From Sphingomonas hylomeconis (lineage in GTDB: Bacteria; Pseudomonadota; Alphaproteobacteria; Sphingomonadales; Sphingomonadaceae), in assembly GCF_025370105.1 (NCBI RefSeq), contig NZ_JANQBK010000001.1, positions 1-64,000 of the forward strand: a DNA stretch of 64,000 nucleotides. The letters are read 5' to 3'. A model generated the notes under the pieces. That model was not told where the DNA came from. It worked only from the letters and a program-made list of their open reading frames with translations, and made no database searches. Below are positions 24,103 to 32,977 of the stretch, piece by piece (within the stretch, counting starts at the first letter, position 1; each line of letters opens with the position of its first letter). The translations under genes and the position numbers were made by a program.

Positions 24103-26276
24103 GCGAACTTTCCCTCGATACAGCCCTGGGCGAAGGCATAGAAGCGCGCCATCTTGCGGTTCCCGGCGTCGCGCCCGCCGCTCGCCTGGTGGCCGGCGGC
24201 CATGTCGGTGAGCAGCATCGCCGGGTGCGTGGCGGTCGATCGCGCGCGCACCTCGGCGACCAGTTTGGCCGGTTCCCAATAGCCCACGCGATCGTCCTTC
24301 AGCCCGGCGGTGGTCAGCAGCGGCGGATAGGCCGCGCGCCGGACATTCTCGTACGGCGAGATCGACGCCATGTAATCATAATCCGCCACGCTCGACAGCG
24401 GATCGCCCCAATCGGGCCGGAACAGCGGCACCAGCGGGTGATCGGCATCGCTCATCGTGTTGAGCATGTCGACGAACGGCACCGATCCGATCACCCCGGC
24501 CCATAGATCCGGCGCCGCGTTCATCGACGCGCCGACCAGCAGCCCGCCCGCCGACAGGCCGTAGGAGACGAGCTTGTCGCGGGCAGCATGGCGCTCGGCC
24601 ATCAGGTGGCGCGCGCAGGCGATGAAGTCGCCGAAGCTGTTATGCTTGGCGTGCAGCCGCCCGTCGAGGAACCAGCGCCGGCCCTTTTCCGATCCGCCGC
24701 GGACATGCGCGATGGCATAGCTCCAGCCGCGCTCGACCAGCACCGTCGGCGCGACATCGAACAGCGCCTCGCTCGACACGCCGTAGGCGCCATAGCCGGT
24801 GAGCAGCAGCGGCGCCGTGCCGTCGGCCGGCGCGCCCTTGCGCGTCAGCAGCGTGATCGGCACGGTTTCGCCGTCCGCCGCGGTCGCGAACAGCCGCCGC
24901 ACGTCGAACCGCGCGGGATCGAACCCGGCGACGCGCTGCTCGGCGATCACCGTGCTGCGCGCGCTCGCCAGGTCGACATCGATCCAGCGCGGCGGGCGGG
25001 CCGGCGTCTCGATCATCGCGCGGCACGTGGTACTGCGATGATCCTGCCCGAGCGGCACGGTCAGCGCATAGGCGTCGCCCGCCACCGCGACCTGCCGTTC
25101 CGTGCCCCCCGGCAATGTCAGCACCATCCGCGGCAGCACGTCGCGCCGCTCGAGCCGCACCAGCGCGCCGCGGAACGAGGCGAGCTGCAGGATCTGCGTG
25201 CCCGCGCGGTGCGGCACCAGATCGCCCTGTTCGGCGAACGTGCCGGGATCGACCCGCGCGATCCGCCCGTCGAGCGCCACCGCGTCCTCGATCAGCGCGA
25301 CCAGCCCGCCGTTCCACTCCTCGATCGCATAGCGCCGCCCGCCCGCGCGCGGCCACACCAGCACCGGCGCTGCGGTCTCGTCCGCCGCGCGGATCAGCCG
25401 CACCTCGCTGGTATCCGGCCCCGACAGCGTGATCGCGACGAACCCGTCCGCCGCGGTGCGCGCGATCTGCATGAAGATCGCCGGATCGCGTTCCTCATAG
25501 ACCAGCACCCGCGGCCCGCCCTTGACCGGCGTGCGATAGACCCGCGTCGGCCGGTTGCGCGCGTCACGCCAGATCCAGAACAGCCAGTCCGACGAGGACG
25601 AGAAGACCAGCCCGCCATAGCCATAGGCATCGCTCTCGACGATCGTCCGCACGCTGCCGCTGGCGATATCGCGCACGCACAGGCGATGCCGGTCGTTGCC
25701 GCCGACATCCTCGGCCCAGGCATAGCATGTGCCGTCGGGGCTGACCTGCTGCCCGGTGGTGCGGTAATAGGCCTGGCCTGCCGCGCGCACCGCCTCGTCG
25801 AGCAGCAATTGCTCTGCGCCCGTGCCGCCGCGCCGCCGCGCATAGCGCGCATGCGATCCGTCCGGATAGCTCGTGTCGTAGGTCCAGCCGTCGCGCGTCA
25901 GGCCGGGCTCGGCATCGCCGACCGGCGCGCGCGCCTGCAGCGCGGCAAACAGCGCCGCCTCGTCCGCCGCGACGCGCGCCAGCACCGCCTTGGCATAGGC
26001 GTTTTCGGCCAGCAGATGCGCGCGCACCGGCGCCGGCAGCGTCTCGAGGCTGCGTTGACCCTGCGCCGGCACAAATTTGATCCAGGCATAGGGATCGATC
26101 CGCGTCCGGCCGACCTGGGTGCGGACCAGCGGGATGCGCGGCGTTACCGGTGGGGTCGGCAGCGCGGGGCCGGCGGCGCGCGCCGGCAGCGTGACGCCGC
26201 CCAGCACCGCTGCGGCACCGACCCCGGCAAGGAAGTGGCGGCGCGAGACGGCGGAGCGGGATCGGGCTGGCGACAT
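24099..26276 (-). CDS. Prolyl oligopeptidase family serine peptidase (oligopeptidase B-like), Tat-exported
   Basis: A 725-residue S9A enzyme. SRRHFLAG at 11-18 is a twin-arginine motif with a hydrophobic stretch and AxA site (about 34), so it acts in the periplasm, unlike cytosolic PtrB. A seven-blade beta-propeller region (about 120-440) precedes the alpha/beta hydrolase domain. The catalytic triad is S575 in GLSAGG, D661 in LKDDRVGYWEPAK and H696 in MAAGHQASGG. Oligopeptidase B cleaves short peptides after basic residues. It is coupled to the amidohydrolase downstream and divergent from a TonB receptor, suggesting a peptide/amide utilisation locus. Confidence 0.88.
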   Translation of the reverse strand: MSPARSRSAVSRRHFLAGVGAAAVLGGVTLPARAAGPALPTPPVTPRIPLVRTQVGRTRIDPYAWIKFVPAQGQRSLETLPAPVRAHLLAENAYAKAVLARVAADEAALFAALQARAPVGDAEPGLTRDGWTYDTSYPDGSHARYARRRGGTGAEQLLLDEAVRAAGQAYYRTTGQQVSPDGTCYAWAEDVGGNDRHRLCVRDIASGSVRTIVESDAYGYGGLVFSSSSDWLFWIWRDARNRPTRVYRTPVKGGPRVLVYEERDPAIFMQIARTAADGFVAITLSGPDTSEVRLIRAADETAAPVLVWPRAGGRRYAIEEWNGGLVALIEDAVALDGRIARVDPGTFAEQGDLVPHRAGTQILQLASFRGALVRLERRDVLPRMVLTLPGGTERQVAVAGDAYALTVPLGQDHRSTTCRAMIETPARPPRWIDVDLASARSTVIAEQRVAGFDPARFDVRRLFATAADGETVPITLLTRKGAPADGTAPLLLTGYGAYGVSSEALFDVAPTVLVERGWSYAIAHVRGGSEKGRRWFLDGRLHAKHNSFGDFIACARHLMAERHAARDKLVSYGLSAGGLLVGASMNAAPDLWAGVIGSVPFVDMLNTMSDADHPLVPLFRPDWGDPLSSVADYDYMASISPYENVRRAAYPPLLTTAGLKDDRVGYWEPAKLVAEVRARSTATHPAMLLTDMAAGHQASGGRDAGNRKMARFYAFAQGCIEGKFA

Positions 26277-26468
26277 GGCGGTCGGCGTTCCTCAAAAGTG
26301 AGCCCGGAGGGTAGTGGCGCCCGCCCGATCCCGGCAATCGATAGCCTGCCGGGCGGCGGCACTTTGGCCCGATCGCAACAGCCATCGACCCGGCTAGCGC
26401 AATCATGACGCTCGAAAGCGTCACAAATACTCGTAACCTTGCAACGGGACACAATAAAGGGGGCGACA
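26277..26468. promoter_or_regulatory. Divergent promoter region, peptidase and TonB receptor
   Basis: A 192-base region between divergently transcribed genes. The right half (26400-26460) is AT-richer and must hold the receptor promoter; AAAGGGGG at about 26456-26463 is the receptor ribosome binding site. No clear operator was identified. Confidence 0.5.
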
Positions 26469-28685
26469 TTGCGCAACAATATTTCAGTCACTGGTCGGGT
26501 CAGCGCGATCGCGCTCGCCACGCTGCTGCTCGCACCCACGGCGACGTTCGCCCAGTCCGCGCCCGGCGCCGATGGCGAGACGCCGGACATCGTCGTCACC
26601 GCGACCAAGCGCGACGAATCGACGCGCGATATTCCCGGCGCCGTCTCGGCGGTCAGCGAGCAGGATCTGCAGCGGCTCAACGCGCAGAGCCTGTCGGACT
26701 ATGTCACCCGCGTCCCCGGCGTGGTGTTCAACGATTATCAGCCGGGCGTATCCGAAGTGGTCATCCGCGGCGTCGCCTCGACCACCTATCACGAGGCCAA
26801 CCAGGCCACGACCGGCTATTACATCAACCAGATTCCGCTGGTCGAGCCGGGCTTCCCGCTGGTCATCCCCGATATCGATTCGTTCGACGTGAAGCAGGTC
26901 GAGGTGCTGCGCGGGCCGCAGGGCACGCTGTTCGGCTCCTCCTCGCTCGGCGGCGCGATCAACTATGTCGTCAACGAAGCCGATCCCTCGGCGATCGATG
27001 TCGGCGCCGAAGGCATCGTCTCCTCCACCCGCCGTTCGGGCGAGGCGAGCTATGCCGCCAAGGCGATGATCAACGTGCCGATCATCGCCGACAAGCTGGC
27101 GGTGCGCCTGGTCGGCCTGCAGCGCTACGATGCCGGCTATCTCACCAATGTCGGCACCGGCGAGAAGGGCAGCAACGATCTGCGCGTGCGCGGCCTGCGC
27201 GGCTCGATCGTCTTCACCCCGACCGAGACGACCAAGATCTCGGCGCTCGGCCTGTATCAGGAATATGATCTCGACGATCAGACCTATGTGCAGTTCGGCG
27301 CCGATCCCCACGCCAAGACCTATGACCGCAACACCAATGTCGACGAATATCAGGATACCGAGATCCAGCTCTACAGCCTGCGGCTCGATCAGGATCTGGG
27401 CTTCGCCAATCTCACCGCGGTCGGCAGCCATACGATCAAGAAGGCCGATCTGGCGTTCGACGATTCGATCTTCGGCGGCAACGATCCGCGCACCAACACG
27501 CCGCAGCTGTCGAGCTCGGTCGGCAAGTCGACCACCGATTATGGCGAGCTGCGGCTGGCCTCCAGCGGGACGGGTCCGTTCACCTGGCTGATCGGCGGCA
27601 ATTACACCAAGCTGCGCTCGGATTCGACCGACGGCGCGTTCATCGAGGGGATCGGCGCCTATATCGATGCCAATCCCGCCTTGTTCGGCGGGCAGGCGGG
27701 CAGCGTGCTGGCGCCGGACGATCTGGCACGCCGTACCGTCAGCACCAGCCGGGTGCGCGAAATCGCCGCATTCGGCGAACTGGCCTATACCTTTGCCGAC
27801 GTGCTCACGCTCACGCTCGGCGGGCGTTATTTCGAATATACATCGCGCCCGCGCCTGCAATATCTGCCCAACGCCGCGCTGATCGCGCCGTTCGATTATC
27901 AGCCCGGCGCACGCAAGGAATCGGGTTTCGTCCCCAAGGTGTCGCTGTCCTACAAGCCCAGCAACCGCCTGACGCTGTACGGCCTCTATTCCGAGGGCTT
28001 CCGCATCGGCGGGATCAATACCTATGCGGTGGCGACCGGGGTGCCGATCGAATTCAACAGCGATTCGACGCAGAATTACGAGGTCGGGGCGAAGTTCGAT
28101 CTGGTGCCGGGCACGATGTCGTTCGATATCGCCGCCTTCCACATCAAGTGGAACGACATCCAGTCGCGGCTGTTCACGCCGGTCGATTTCAACGCCTATA
28201 CCGTCAATGGCGGCGGCGCGAAGATCGACGGGATCGAGATGTCGATGGTCTTCCGGCCGTCGCGCAACCTGACCTATACCGCCAACCTGACCTATAACGA
28301 TGCGCGCCTCTCGGCGTTGTTGCCGGACAGCTTCGCCCCCGGCGGCGGCTATGCGGCGGGCACGCGACTGCCCGGCGCGTCGGAATGGATCCTCGCCAAC
28401 CAGCTCGATTTCGAGCTGCGCGATTCACCGCTGCGGCCGCGCATCGGCATCGCGCATCGCTATCTGTCGAAGGCACCGGTGGCGTTCGGCGCGACGTTGC
28501 AGAAAGGCGATTACAGCCTGATCGATCTCAACGCCGCGATCACCGTCTCGGAGGGAATCGAGGCGGGTGTGTTCGCCAAGAACCTGTTCGATCAATATGG
28601 CATCCTCAACGCGCCCTTCTCGTTCGCCGGCAGCGTCACGCGGCCGCGCACGATCGGCGCCAGCCTGCGCTTCGGATTGCGTTGA
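26469..28685 (+). CDS. TonB-dependent receptor
   Basis: A 738-residue outer-membrane receptor. Signal peptide about 1-28 (ending TFA-QS), TonB box-like DIVVTATKR near 40, plug domain about 50-160 (VEVLRGPQGTLFGSSSLGGAINYV), then a barrel ending in RFGLR. It starts with TTG at 26469, chosen because AAAGGGGG lies 5-6 bases before it; the TTG-opened extension from 26439 precedes that site. It heads a right-going set of an AraC regulator, esterase, PaiB-like protein and DAACS symporter, which suggests import of an ester or amino-acid/peptide-like ligand. Substrate unknown. Confidence 0.9.
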   Translation: MRNNISVTGRVSAIALATLLLAPTATFAQSAPGADGETPDIVVTATKRDESTRDIPGAVSAVSEQDLQRLNAQSLSDYVTRVPGVVFNDYQPGVSEVVIRGVASTTYHEANQATTGYYINQIPLVEPGFPLVIPDIDSFDVKQVEVLRGPQGTLFGSSSLGGAINYVVNEADPSAIDVGAEGIVSSTRRSGEASYAAKAMINVPIIADKLAVRLVGLQRYDAGYLTNVGTGEKGSNDLRVRGLRGSIVFTPTETTKISALGLYQEYDLDDQTYVQFGADPHAKTYDRNTNVDEYQDTEIQLYSLRLDQDLGFANLTAVGSHTIKKADLAFDDSIFGGNDPRTNTPQLSSSVGKSTTDYGELRLASSGTGPFTWLIGGNYTKLRSDSTDGAFIEGIGAYIDANPALFGGQAGSVLAPDDLARRTVSTSRVREIAAFGELAYTFADVLTLTLGGRYFEYTSRPRLQYLPNAALIAPFDYQPGARKESGFVPKVSLSYKPSNRLTLYGLYSEGFRIGGINTYAVATGVPIEFNSDSTQNYEVGAKFDLVPGTMSFDIAAFHIKWNDIQSRLFTPVDFNAYTVNGGGAKIDGIEMSMVFRPSRNLTYTANLTYNDARLSALLPDSFAPGGGYAAGTRLPGASEWILANQLDFELRDSPLRPRIGIAHRYLSKAPVAFGATLQKGDYSLIDLNAAITVSEGIEAGVFAKNLFDQYGILNAPFSFAGSVTRPRTIGASLRFGLR

Positions 28686-28694
28686 CGATTGCCT

Positions 28695-28727
28695 GATCGG
28701 CGCGGAACGGGCAGTTTCGCGCCGATC
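28695..28727 (+). promoter_or_regulatory. 10-bp inverted repeat between receptor and AraC genes
   Basis: GATCGGCGCG (28695-28704) and CGCGCCGATC (28718-28727) form a perfect repeat with a 13-base spacer, 10 bases after the receptor stop. It could be a terminator/attenuator (no T-tract) or a binding site for the AraC protein encoded just downstream. Confidence 0.55.
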
Positions 28728-28858
28728 GTGAACAGGCGGGGATCGGGCCGATAGAGCATTCGCACAATTTCGAAACCTGTACGCGCCCGGTCTGCGGCCT
28801 GACCGACGAATATCCGCCGGGTTTCGTCGATCCGCTGCATCAGCATGATCGGATCCAG

Positions 28859-29509
28859 GTGCTCTATGCCTGTTCCGGCGTGATGTCGGTGGTCACCCCG
28901 GCGATGAGCTTCGTCGTCCCGCCGCAGCGCGCGGTATGGCTGCCCGCCAACATGCCGCACGAAGTGTCGTGTCGCGGCCCGGTCTCGCTCCGCACGCTCT
29001 ATATCGATCCGGCGCTATATGCGCAGGCGCCGGAGTGCCGCGTGATCGAGGTCAGCGATTTCCTCCGCGCGCTGATCCTGAAGGTCGTGTCGTTCGGGCA
29101 TGAATATGATCGCGACGGCCATGCCGGCCGGATCGTCGCGGTGTTGCTCGACGAGATCGCGGCGATGCCGCTCGCGCCGTACGGCGCGACGATGCCGAGC
29201 GACGAGCGGCTGCTGCGCGTGTGCCGGGCGATCCTCGCCGATCCGGCGGACAATCGCGACGTCGATCAGCTCGCCAGCATCGCCGGCATGGCGCGCCGGA
29301 CCTTCACCCGCGCGTTCAAACGCGAAACCGGCATGGGCCTGGGCGTCTGGCGGCAGCAGGTCCGGCTGATGCAGGCGCTGTCGCTGATGGCGGCGGGGCG
29401 GCCGGTCACCACGATCGCCTTCGACGTCGGGTATGACAGCCCCAGCGCGTTCACCGCGATGTTCCGCCGTGCCTATGGCGTTCCGCCCAGCATGTACGCC
29501 TTGCCGTAA
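28859..29509 (+). CDS. AraC-family regulator with cupin N-terminus; true start unclear
   Basis: Read from GTG 28859 it is 216 residues: the remainder of a cupin sensor (SFVVPPQRAVWLPANMPHEV), then two HTH units (QLASIAGMARRTFTRAFKRETG and IAFDVGYDSPSAFTAMFRRAYGVPP). The open frame continues in phase upstream to a stop at 28694-28696 and encodes family-like residues (EYPPGFVDP-HQHDRIQ) that belong to the cupin metal-site region. It has no ATG, GTG or TTG before 28859. The protein therefore probably starts upstream at a rare codon (ATA 28751 and CTG 28799 are candidates), or the gene has lost its start. It probably regulates the flanking operon. Confidence 0.78.
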   Translation: MLYACSGVMSVVTPAMSFVVPPQRAVWLPANMPHEVSCRGPVSLRTLYIDPALYAQAPECRVIEVSDFLRALILKVVSFGHEYDRDGHAGRIVAVLLDEIAAMPLAPYGATMPSDERLLRVCRAILADPADNRDVDQLASIAGMARRTFTRAFKRETGMGLGVWRQQVRLMQALSLMAAGRPVTTIAFDVGYDSPSAFTAMFRRAYGVPPSMYALP

Positions 29510-29627
29510 AACACCGGCTGGCCCGATTGCGGCGATGTTTGGCCTGACCGCCGTCCTCGCTCACCCGGACTGGCCCTATCAGATCGACACCGGCCAGCAG
29601 CGCCGGGAAACGGAGCAGGACCAAGGC

Positions 29628-30602
29628 ATGATTTCCACGATCGAGGCGATGGCCGAGCATGACGATGTCGATCCCGAGATCCGCAGCTTCATCGCCGCGC
29701 TGAACCACGGCTACGGCCAGTTTTCCGATTTCGATGCGCTGCCCTTGCCTGAGCGGCGCGCGGCGGCGGAAACGGTGCGCGAGCGGTGGCGCGCCGGCGG
29801 CCCGGTAATGGCCGAGACGAGCGAGACGATCATCGCCGGCTGTCGGGCGCGCGTGCATTATCCGCATGCCCCGGCCGGCGCCGCGCCGTTGCCGGCGCTG
29901 CTCTATATCCATGGCGGCGGCTGGACGATGTTCAGCATCGACACGCACGATCGGCTGATGCGCGAATATGCCGCGCGCGCCGGCATCGTCGTGATCGGTA
30001 TCGATTACAGCCTGTCGCCCGAGGCCCGCTATCCCGTCGCGCTGAACGAAGTGGTGGCGGCGTTCCGCGCGCTGCGCCGCGATGCCGCCACGCTCGGCAT
30101 CGATCCCGCCGCGATCGCGATCGGCGGCGATTCCGCCGGGGCCAATCTGTCGGTCGCCGCCTGCCTTGCCTTGCGCGCCGCAGATGATGTGCTGCCGGCC
30201 GCGATGCTGCTCAATTACGGCGCGTTCGATCCTGCCGAGACGGCGAGCTATGCGCGGTTCGATGGGCCGGCCTATATGCTGACGATCGCCGAGATGGATC
30301 GCTTCTGGGGCAATTACGTCGCCGATCCTGCCGCGCGCGCCGATCCGCTGGTCGCGCCGCTCCAGGCCGATCTCACCGGGCTTCCCACGGCGTTCCTGGC
30401 GATCGCCGAGTGCGACATCCTGGCGGACGCCAATCTCACGATGGCGGCACGGTTGCAGGCGGCCGGTGTCGCGGTCGAGGCGCAATTCTATCGCGGCGCG
30501 ACGCACAGCTTTCTCGAGGCGGTGTCGGTCTCCTCGCTCGCCGATCGCGCGCTCGACGATGCCGCGCGCTGGCTTGCCGCCCGGCTCGGTGTGGCGGCAT
30601 GA
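29628..30602 (+). CDS. Alpha/beta hydrolase, hormone-sensitive-lipase family esterase
   Basis: A 324-residue alpha/beta hydrolase-3 protein: oxyanion motif HGGGW (about 90-94), nucleophile in GDSAGAN (about residue 170), Asp in ECDILAD and His in THSFLE near the C-terminus. The family hydrolyses short acyl esters and lactones. The ATG at 29628 follows an AGGA-containing leader; the longer open frame from 29433 overlaps the AraC gene. Its stop overlaps the start of the PaiB-like gene (ATGA, 30599-30602). Confidence 0.85.
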   Translation: MISTIEAMAEHDDVDPEIRSFIAALNHGYGQFSDFDALPLPERRAAAETVRERWRAGGPVMAETSETIIAGCRARVHYPHAPAGAAPLPALLYIHGGGWTMFSIDTHDRLMREYAARAGIVVIGIDYSLSPEARYPVALNEVVAAFRALRRDAATLGIDPAAIAIGGDSAGANLSVAACLALRAADDVLPAAMLLNYGAFDPAETASYARFDGPAYMLTIAEMDRFWGNYVADPAARADPLVAPLQADLTGLPTAFLAIAECDILADANLTMAARLQAAGVAVEAQFYRGATHSFLEAVSVSSLADRALDDAARWLAARLGVAA

Positions 30603-31192
30603 GCTTCGCGCCGCGTTCGCCGGACGATATCGTCGCGCTGATCGCGGCGCATCCGCTTGCCTGGGTGGCATCGCGCGATTTCGATGCCACGCCGCTGCCG
30701 CTGCTCGCCGAATGCGACGGGGAGGGCAGGCTGGTCTCGCTGTTCGGTCACTATGCCCGCCGCAACCCGCAGGTCGCCGCATTCCAGGCCGATCCCCGGG
30801 CGCTGATCCTGTTCAACGGGCCGCAGGACTATGTCTCGCCGACCCTGGTGTCGAACCCGGTGTGGGGCGCGACGTGGAATTACGCCACGGTGCGGATCAC
30901 CGCCGATATCGCGTTCGTGCCGGAGGAGACGGACAGCGCGCTGCGCCAGCTCGCCGCGCATCTCGAGCCCGAGGGCGGCTGGCAGGTCGATGCGATGGGT
31001 GAGCGGTACGACCGGATGATCCACGAGATCGTCGCGTTCCGCGCCACCGTCACGTCGTGCGAAGCGGTGTTCAAGCTCGGGCAGGACGAGGCCGATAGCA
31101 GCTTCGCGGAAATCGTCGCCGGCCACCCCAACCGCGCCTTGGCCCGCGCGATGCTCGATCAGGGTGACCGCCCCCGCGACGCAATCGCATGA
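30599..31192 (+). CDS. PaiB-like FMN-binding negative transcriptional regulator family
   Basis: A 197-residue split-barrel protein with the family motifs LPLL near the start, GHYARRNPQ, FNGPQDYVSPT and TWNYATV, then an MIHEIVAFR segment. PaiB of Bacillus sits beside a polyamine acetyltransferase gene and affects sporulation and protease genes; most homologues are uncharacterised flavin/haem-binding proteins. It is coupled on both sides by ATGA overlaps (30599 and 31189). An acetylpolyamine amidohydrolase lies in the divergent operon. Confidence 0.83.
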   Translation: MSFAPRSPDDIVALIAAHPLAWVASRDFDATPLPLLAECDGEGRLVSLFGHYARRNPQVAAFQADPRALILFNGPQDYVSPTLVSNPVWGATWNYATVRITADIAFVPEETDSALRQLAAHLEPEGGWQVDAMGERYDRMIHEIVAFRATVTSCEAVFKLGQDEADSSFAEIVAGHPNRALARAMLDQGDRPRDAIA

Positions 31193-32406
31193 CGCTGACC
31201 CAGCGGATTCTCGCCGCGTTGATCGCGGGCCTCGCCTGCGGGCTGCTGCTCAGCCGCGTTGCCGATCTCGCCGCGCACGTCACGCCGGTCGCCGAACTGA
31301 TCGGCAAGGCCTGGGTCGGTGGGCTGCGCATTACCATCGTGCCGCTGGTGTTCGCGCTGATCGTCACCGGTATCGCATCGGCCGCCGATGCCGCGCGCGC
31401 CGGCGGCGTCGCGGGCCGGGCGCTGCTGTTCATCGCGATCGGCCTGACTGCCTCGGCGCTCGCCGCCGGGCTGGTGGTCGAGGGGCTGCTGGCGCTCTGG
31501 CCGGTCGGTGCGGGCGCGCTCGGCAGCCTCGGCCTGCCCGCCGCACTGCCGTCGCAGGCCACCGCGATCACCGGCGATTGGCTGCTGAGCTTCATCCCGG
31601 TCAATCCGATCAAGTCCGCGGCGGAAGGGGAGATGGTGCCACTGGTCGCCTTCGCCCTGTTGTTCGGCTTTGCCGCGACGCGCATCGATCCGGGCAAGCG
31701 GGCGGGGCTGGTCGGCCTGATCCACAGCCTCACCGATACGCTGATGGTGATCGTCCACTGGGTCCTGTGGCTGGCCCCGCTCGGCGTCTTCGCGCTCGCC
31801 ACCGTGGCGGGGTCGCGCGCCGGCATCGCCGCTGCCGGCACGCTGGCGCATTATATCGCGATCGTCGTGTGCGCCTGCGTGGCGGTAACGCTGCTGGTCT
31901 ATCCGGTGGTGCGGATCGCCGGCGGGGTCGGCATCGCACGCTTTGCCCGGGCGGTGGCGCCGGCGCAGGCGATCGCGTGCAGCACGCAATCGTCGATCGC
32001 CTCGCTGCCGGCGATGATCGAGGCGACCAGCGGCCCGCTGGCGATCCGTGAGCCGGTGCGCAACGTCGTGCTGCCGATGGCGGTGTCGATCTTCCGAATC
32101 ACCAGTGCCGCGGCCAATTTCGCGGTCGCGCTCTATGTCGCGGCGTTGCACGGCATCGCGATCGGCCCCGGCCTGTTCGTGATCGGCGCGCTGGTCGCCA
32201 CCGTGGTCAGCCTCGCTGCGGTCGGCCTGCCCAGCCAGGTGTCGTTCTTCACCTCGATCGGCCCGGTCTGTCTGGCGATGGGCGTGCCGGTCGAGATCCT
32301 GCCGCTATTGCTCGCGGTGGAGACGATTCCGGATATCTTCCGCACCGTCGGCAACGTCACCGCGGATGTCGCGCTCACGCTGATCGTGGATCGCCGTCGG
32401 AGGTGA
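31189..32406 (+). CDS. Dicarboxylate/amino acid:cation symporter (DAACS, GltP-like)
   Basis: A 405-residue inner-membrane carrier with about eight membrane helices and two re-entrant loops. The family motifs are visible: a Ser-rich loop (STQSSIASLPAMIEA) and AANFAVALYVA near the substrate site, though NMDGTALY is altered. DAACS proteins import glutamate, aspartate, serine/threonine or C4-dicarboxylates with Na+ or H+. It is the last gene of the coupled set and probably imports the product released by the upstream hydrolases. The ATG overlaps the preceding stop. Confidence 0.86.
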   Translation: MTLTQRILAALIAGLACGLLLSRVADLAAHVTPVAELIGKAWVGGLRITIVPLVFALIVTGIASAADAARAGGVAGRALLFIAIGLTASALAAGLVVEGLLALWPVGAGALGSLGLPAALPSQATAITGDWLLSFIPVNPIKSAAEGEMVPLVAFALLFGFAATRIDPGKRAGLVGLIHSLTDTLMVIVHWVLWLAPLGVFALATVAGSRAGIAAAGTLAHYIAIVVCACVAVTLLVYPVVRIAGGVGIARFARAVAPAQAIACSTQSSIASLPAMIEATSGPLAIREPVRNVVLPMAVSIFRITSAAANFAVALYVAALHGIAIGPGLFVIGALVATVVSLAAVGLPSQVSFFTSIGPVCLAMGVPVEILPLLLAVETIPDIFRTVGNVTADVALTLIVDRRRR

Positions 32407-32410
32407 GAAA

Positions 32411-32487
32411 TGGCAGGGGAGCACGGACTCGAACCGTGGGCCTTCGGTTTTGGAGACCGACGCTCTAACCAACTGAGCTACACCCCT
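32411..32487 (-). tRNA. tRNA-Trp (anticodon CCA)
   Basis: A 77-base cloverleaf with the 3' CCA encoded (32411-32413 on the plus strand as TGG). The anticodon loop is CTCCAAA, giving CCA; the T arm is CACGG-TTCGAGT-CCGTG and the D arm has AGCTCAGTTGGTTAGAGC. The acceptor stem has one T-T mismatch at 6:67. It ends 5 bases from the convergent symporter gene. In many bacteria this tRNA precedes secE; here it is about 9.5 kb away. Confidence 0.96.
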
Positions 32488-32641
32488 ATCCCCGCGCCTC
32501 TACCCTCCTCCGTTCGGGGGGGCAAGAGCGAACGCTGGGTAAGGCGCCCGGATCGATCGACCTGGCCGAAAAAAGATGCGGCGCGCTGGTCCGTGCCCGC
32601 CCGCGACGAAGGCGCCGCGCATTACGGCCGTGCAACGCCGC

Positions 32642-32977
32642 TCAATCGCCGTCGACCGTCGCGAACCAATCGGCATAAAGCGTGTTGCGGGCCATCCGGC
32701 GGTTGAGATCGGGCGCGCCATCGTCCCACCACACCGGACCGCGCTCGCCCAATGCGGTCTTGGCCGATCCGACCGCGGCATGGGCGGTCTGCGCCGCCTG
32801 CTTGTCGTCCGCCCGCCGCGCCGCCGCGACTGCGCGGCGCGCATCCATCAGTTGCGCCACCAGCGCTGCGCGTTGCGCCGCACTGAGCCGGGGATCGGCG
32901 GTGCGCCAGAGCCTGCCGCGCACGACGATGTGGCGGCCATCCGGGGTGGTCGGCGGGGGCGTCCGCTCCTTGCTCAC
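32642..32977 (-). CDS. Conserved small hypothetical protein
   Basis: A 111-residue basic protein: an N-terminal DGRHIVVRGRLWRTADPRL segment, an Ala-rich helix (about 40-75) and GERGPVWWDDGAPDLNRRMARNT near the end. I believe similar sequences are widespread and sometimes carry misleading transporter-related names; there is no signal or membrane segment. The GTG at 32977 overlaps the exonuclease stop (GTGA), so it is coupled to that gene. Function unknown. Confidence 0.75.
   Translation of the reverse strand: MSKERTPPPTTPDGRHIVVRGRLWRTADPRLSAAQRAALVAQLMDARRAVAAARRADDKQAAQTAHAAVGSAKTALGERGPVWWDDGAPDLNRRMARNTLYADWFATVDGD

Noticed and set aside
24588..26408. 606-codon plus-strand open frame
   Set aside because: Antisense to the oligopeptidase gene; His/Arg/Asp-rich shadow.
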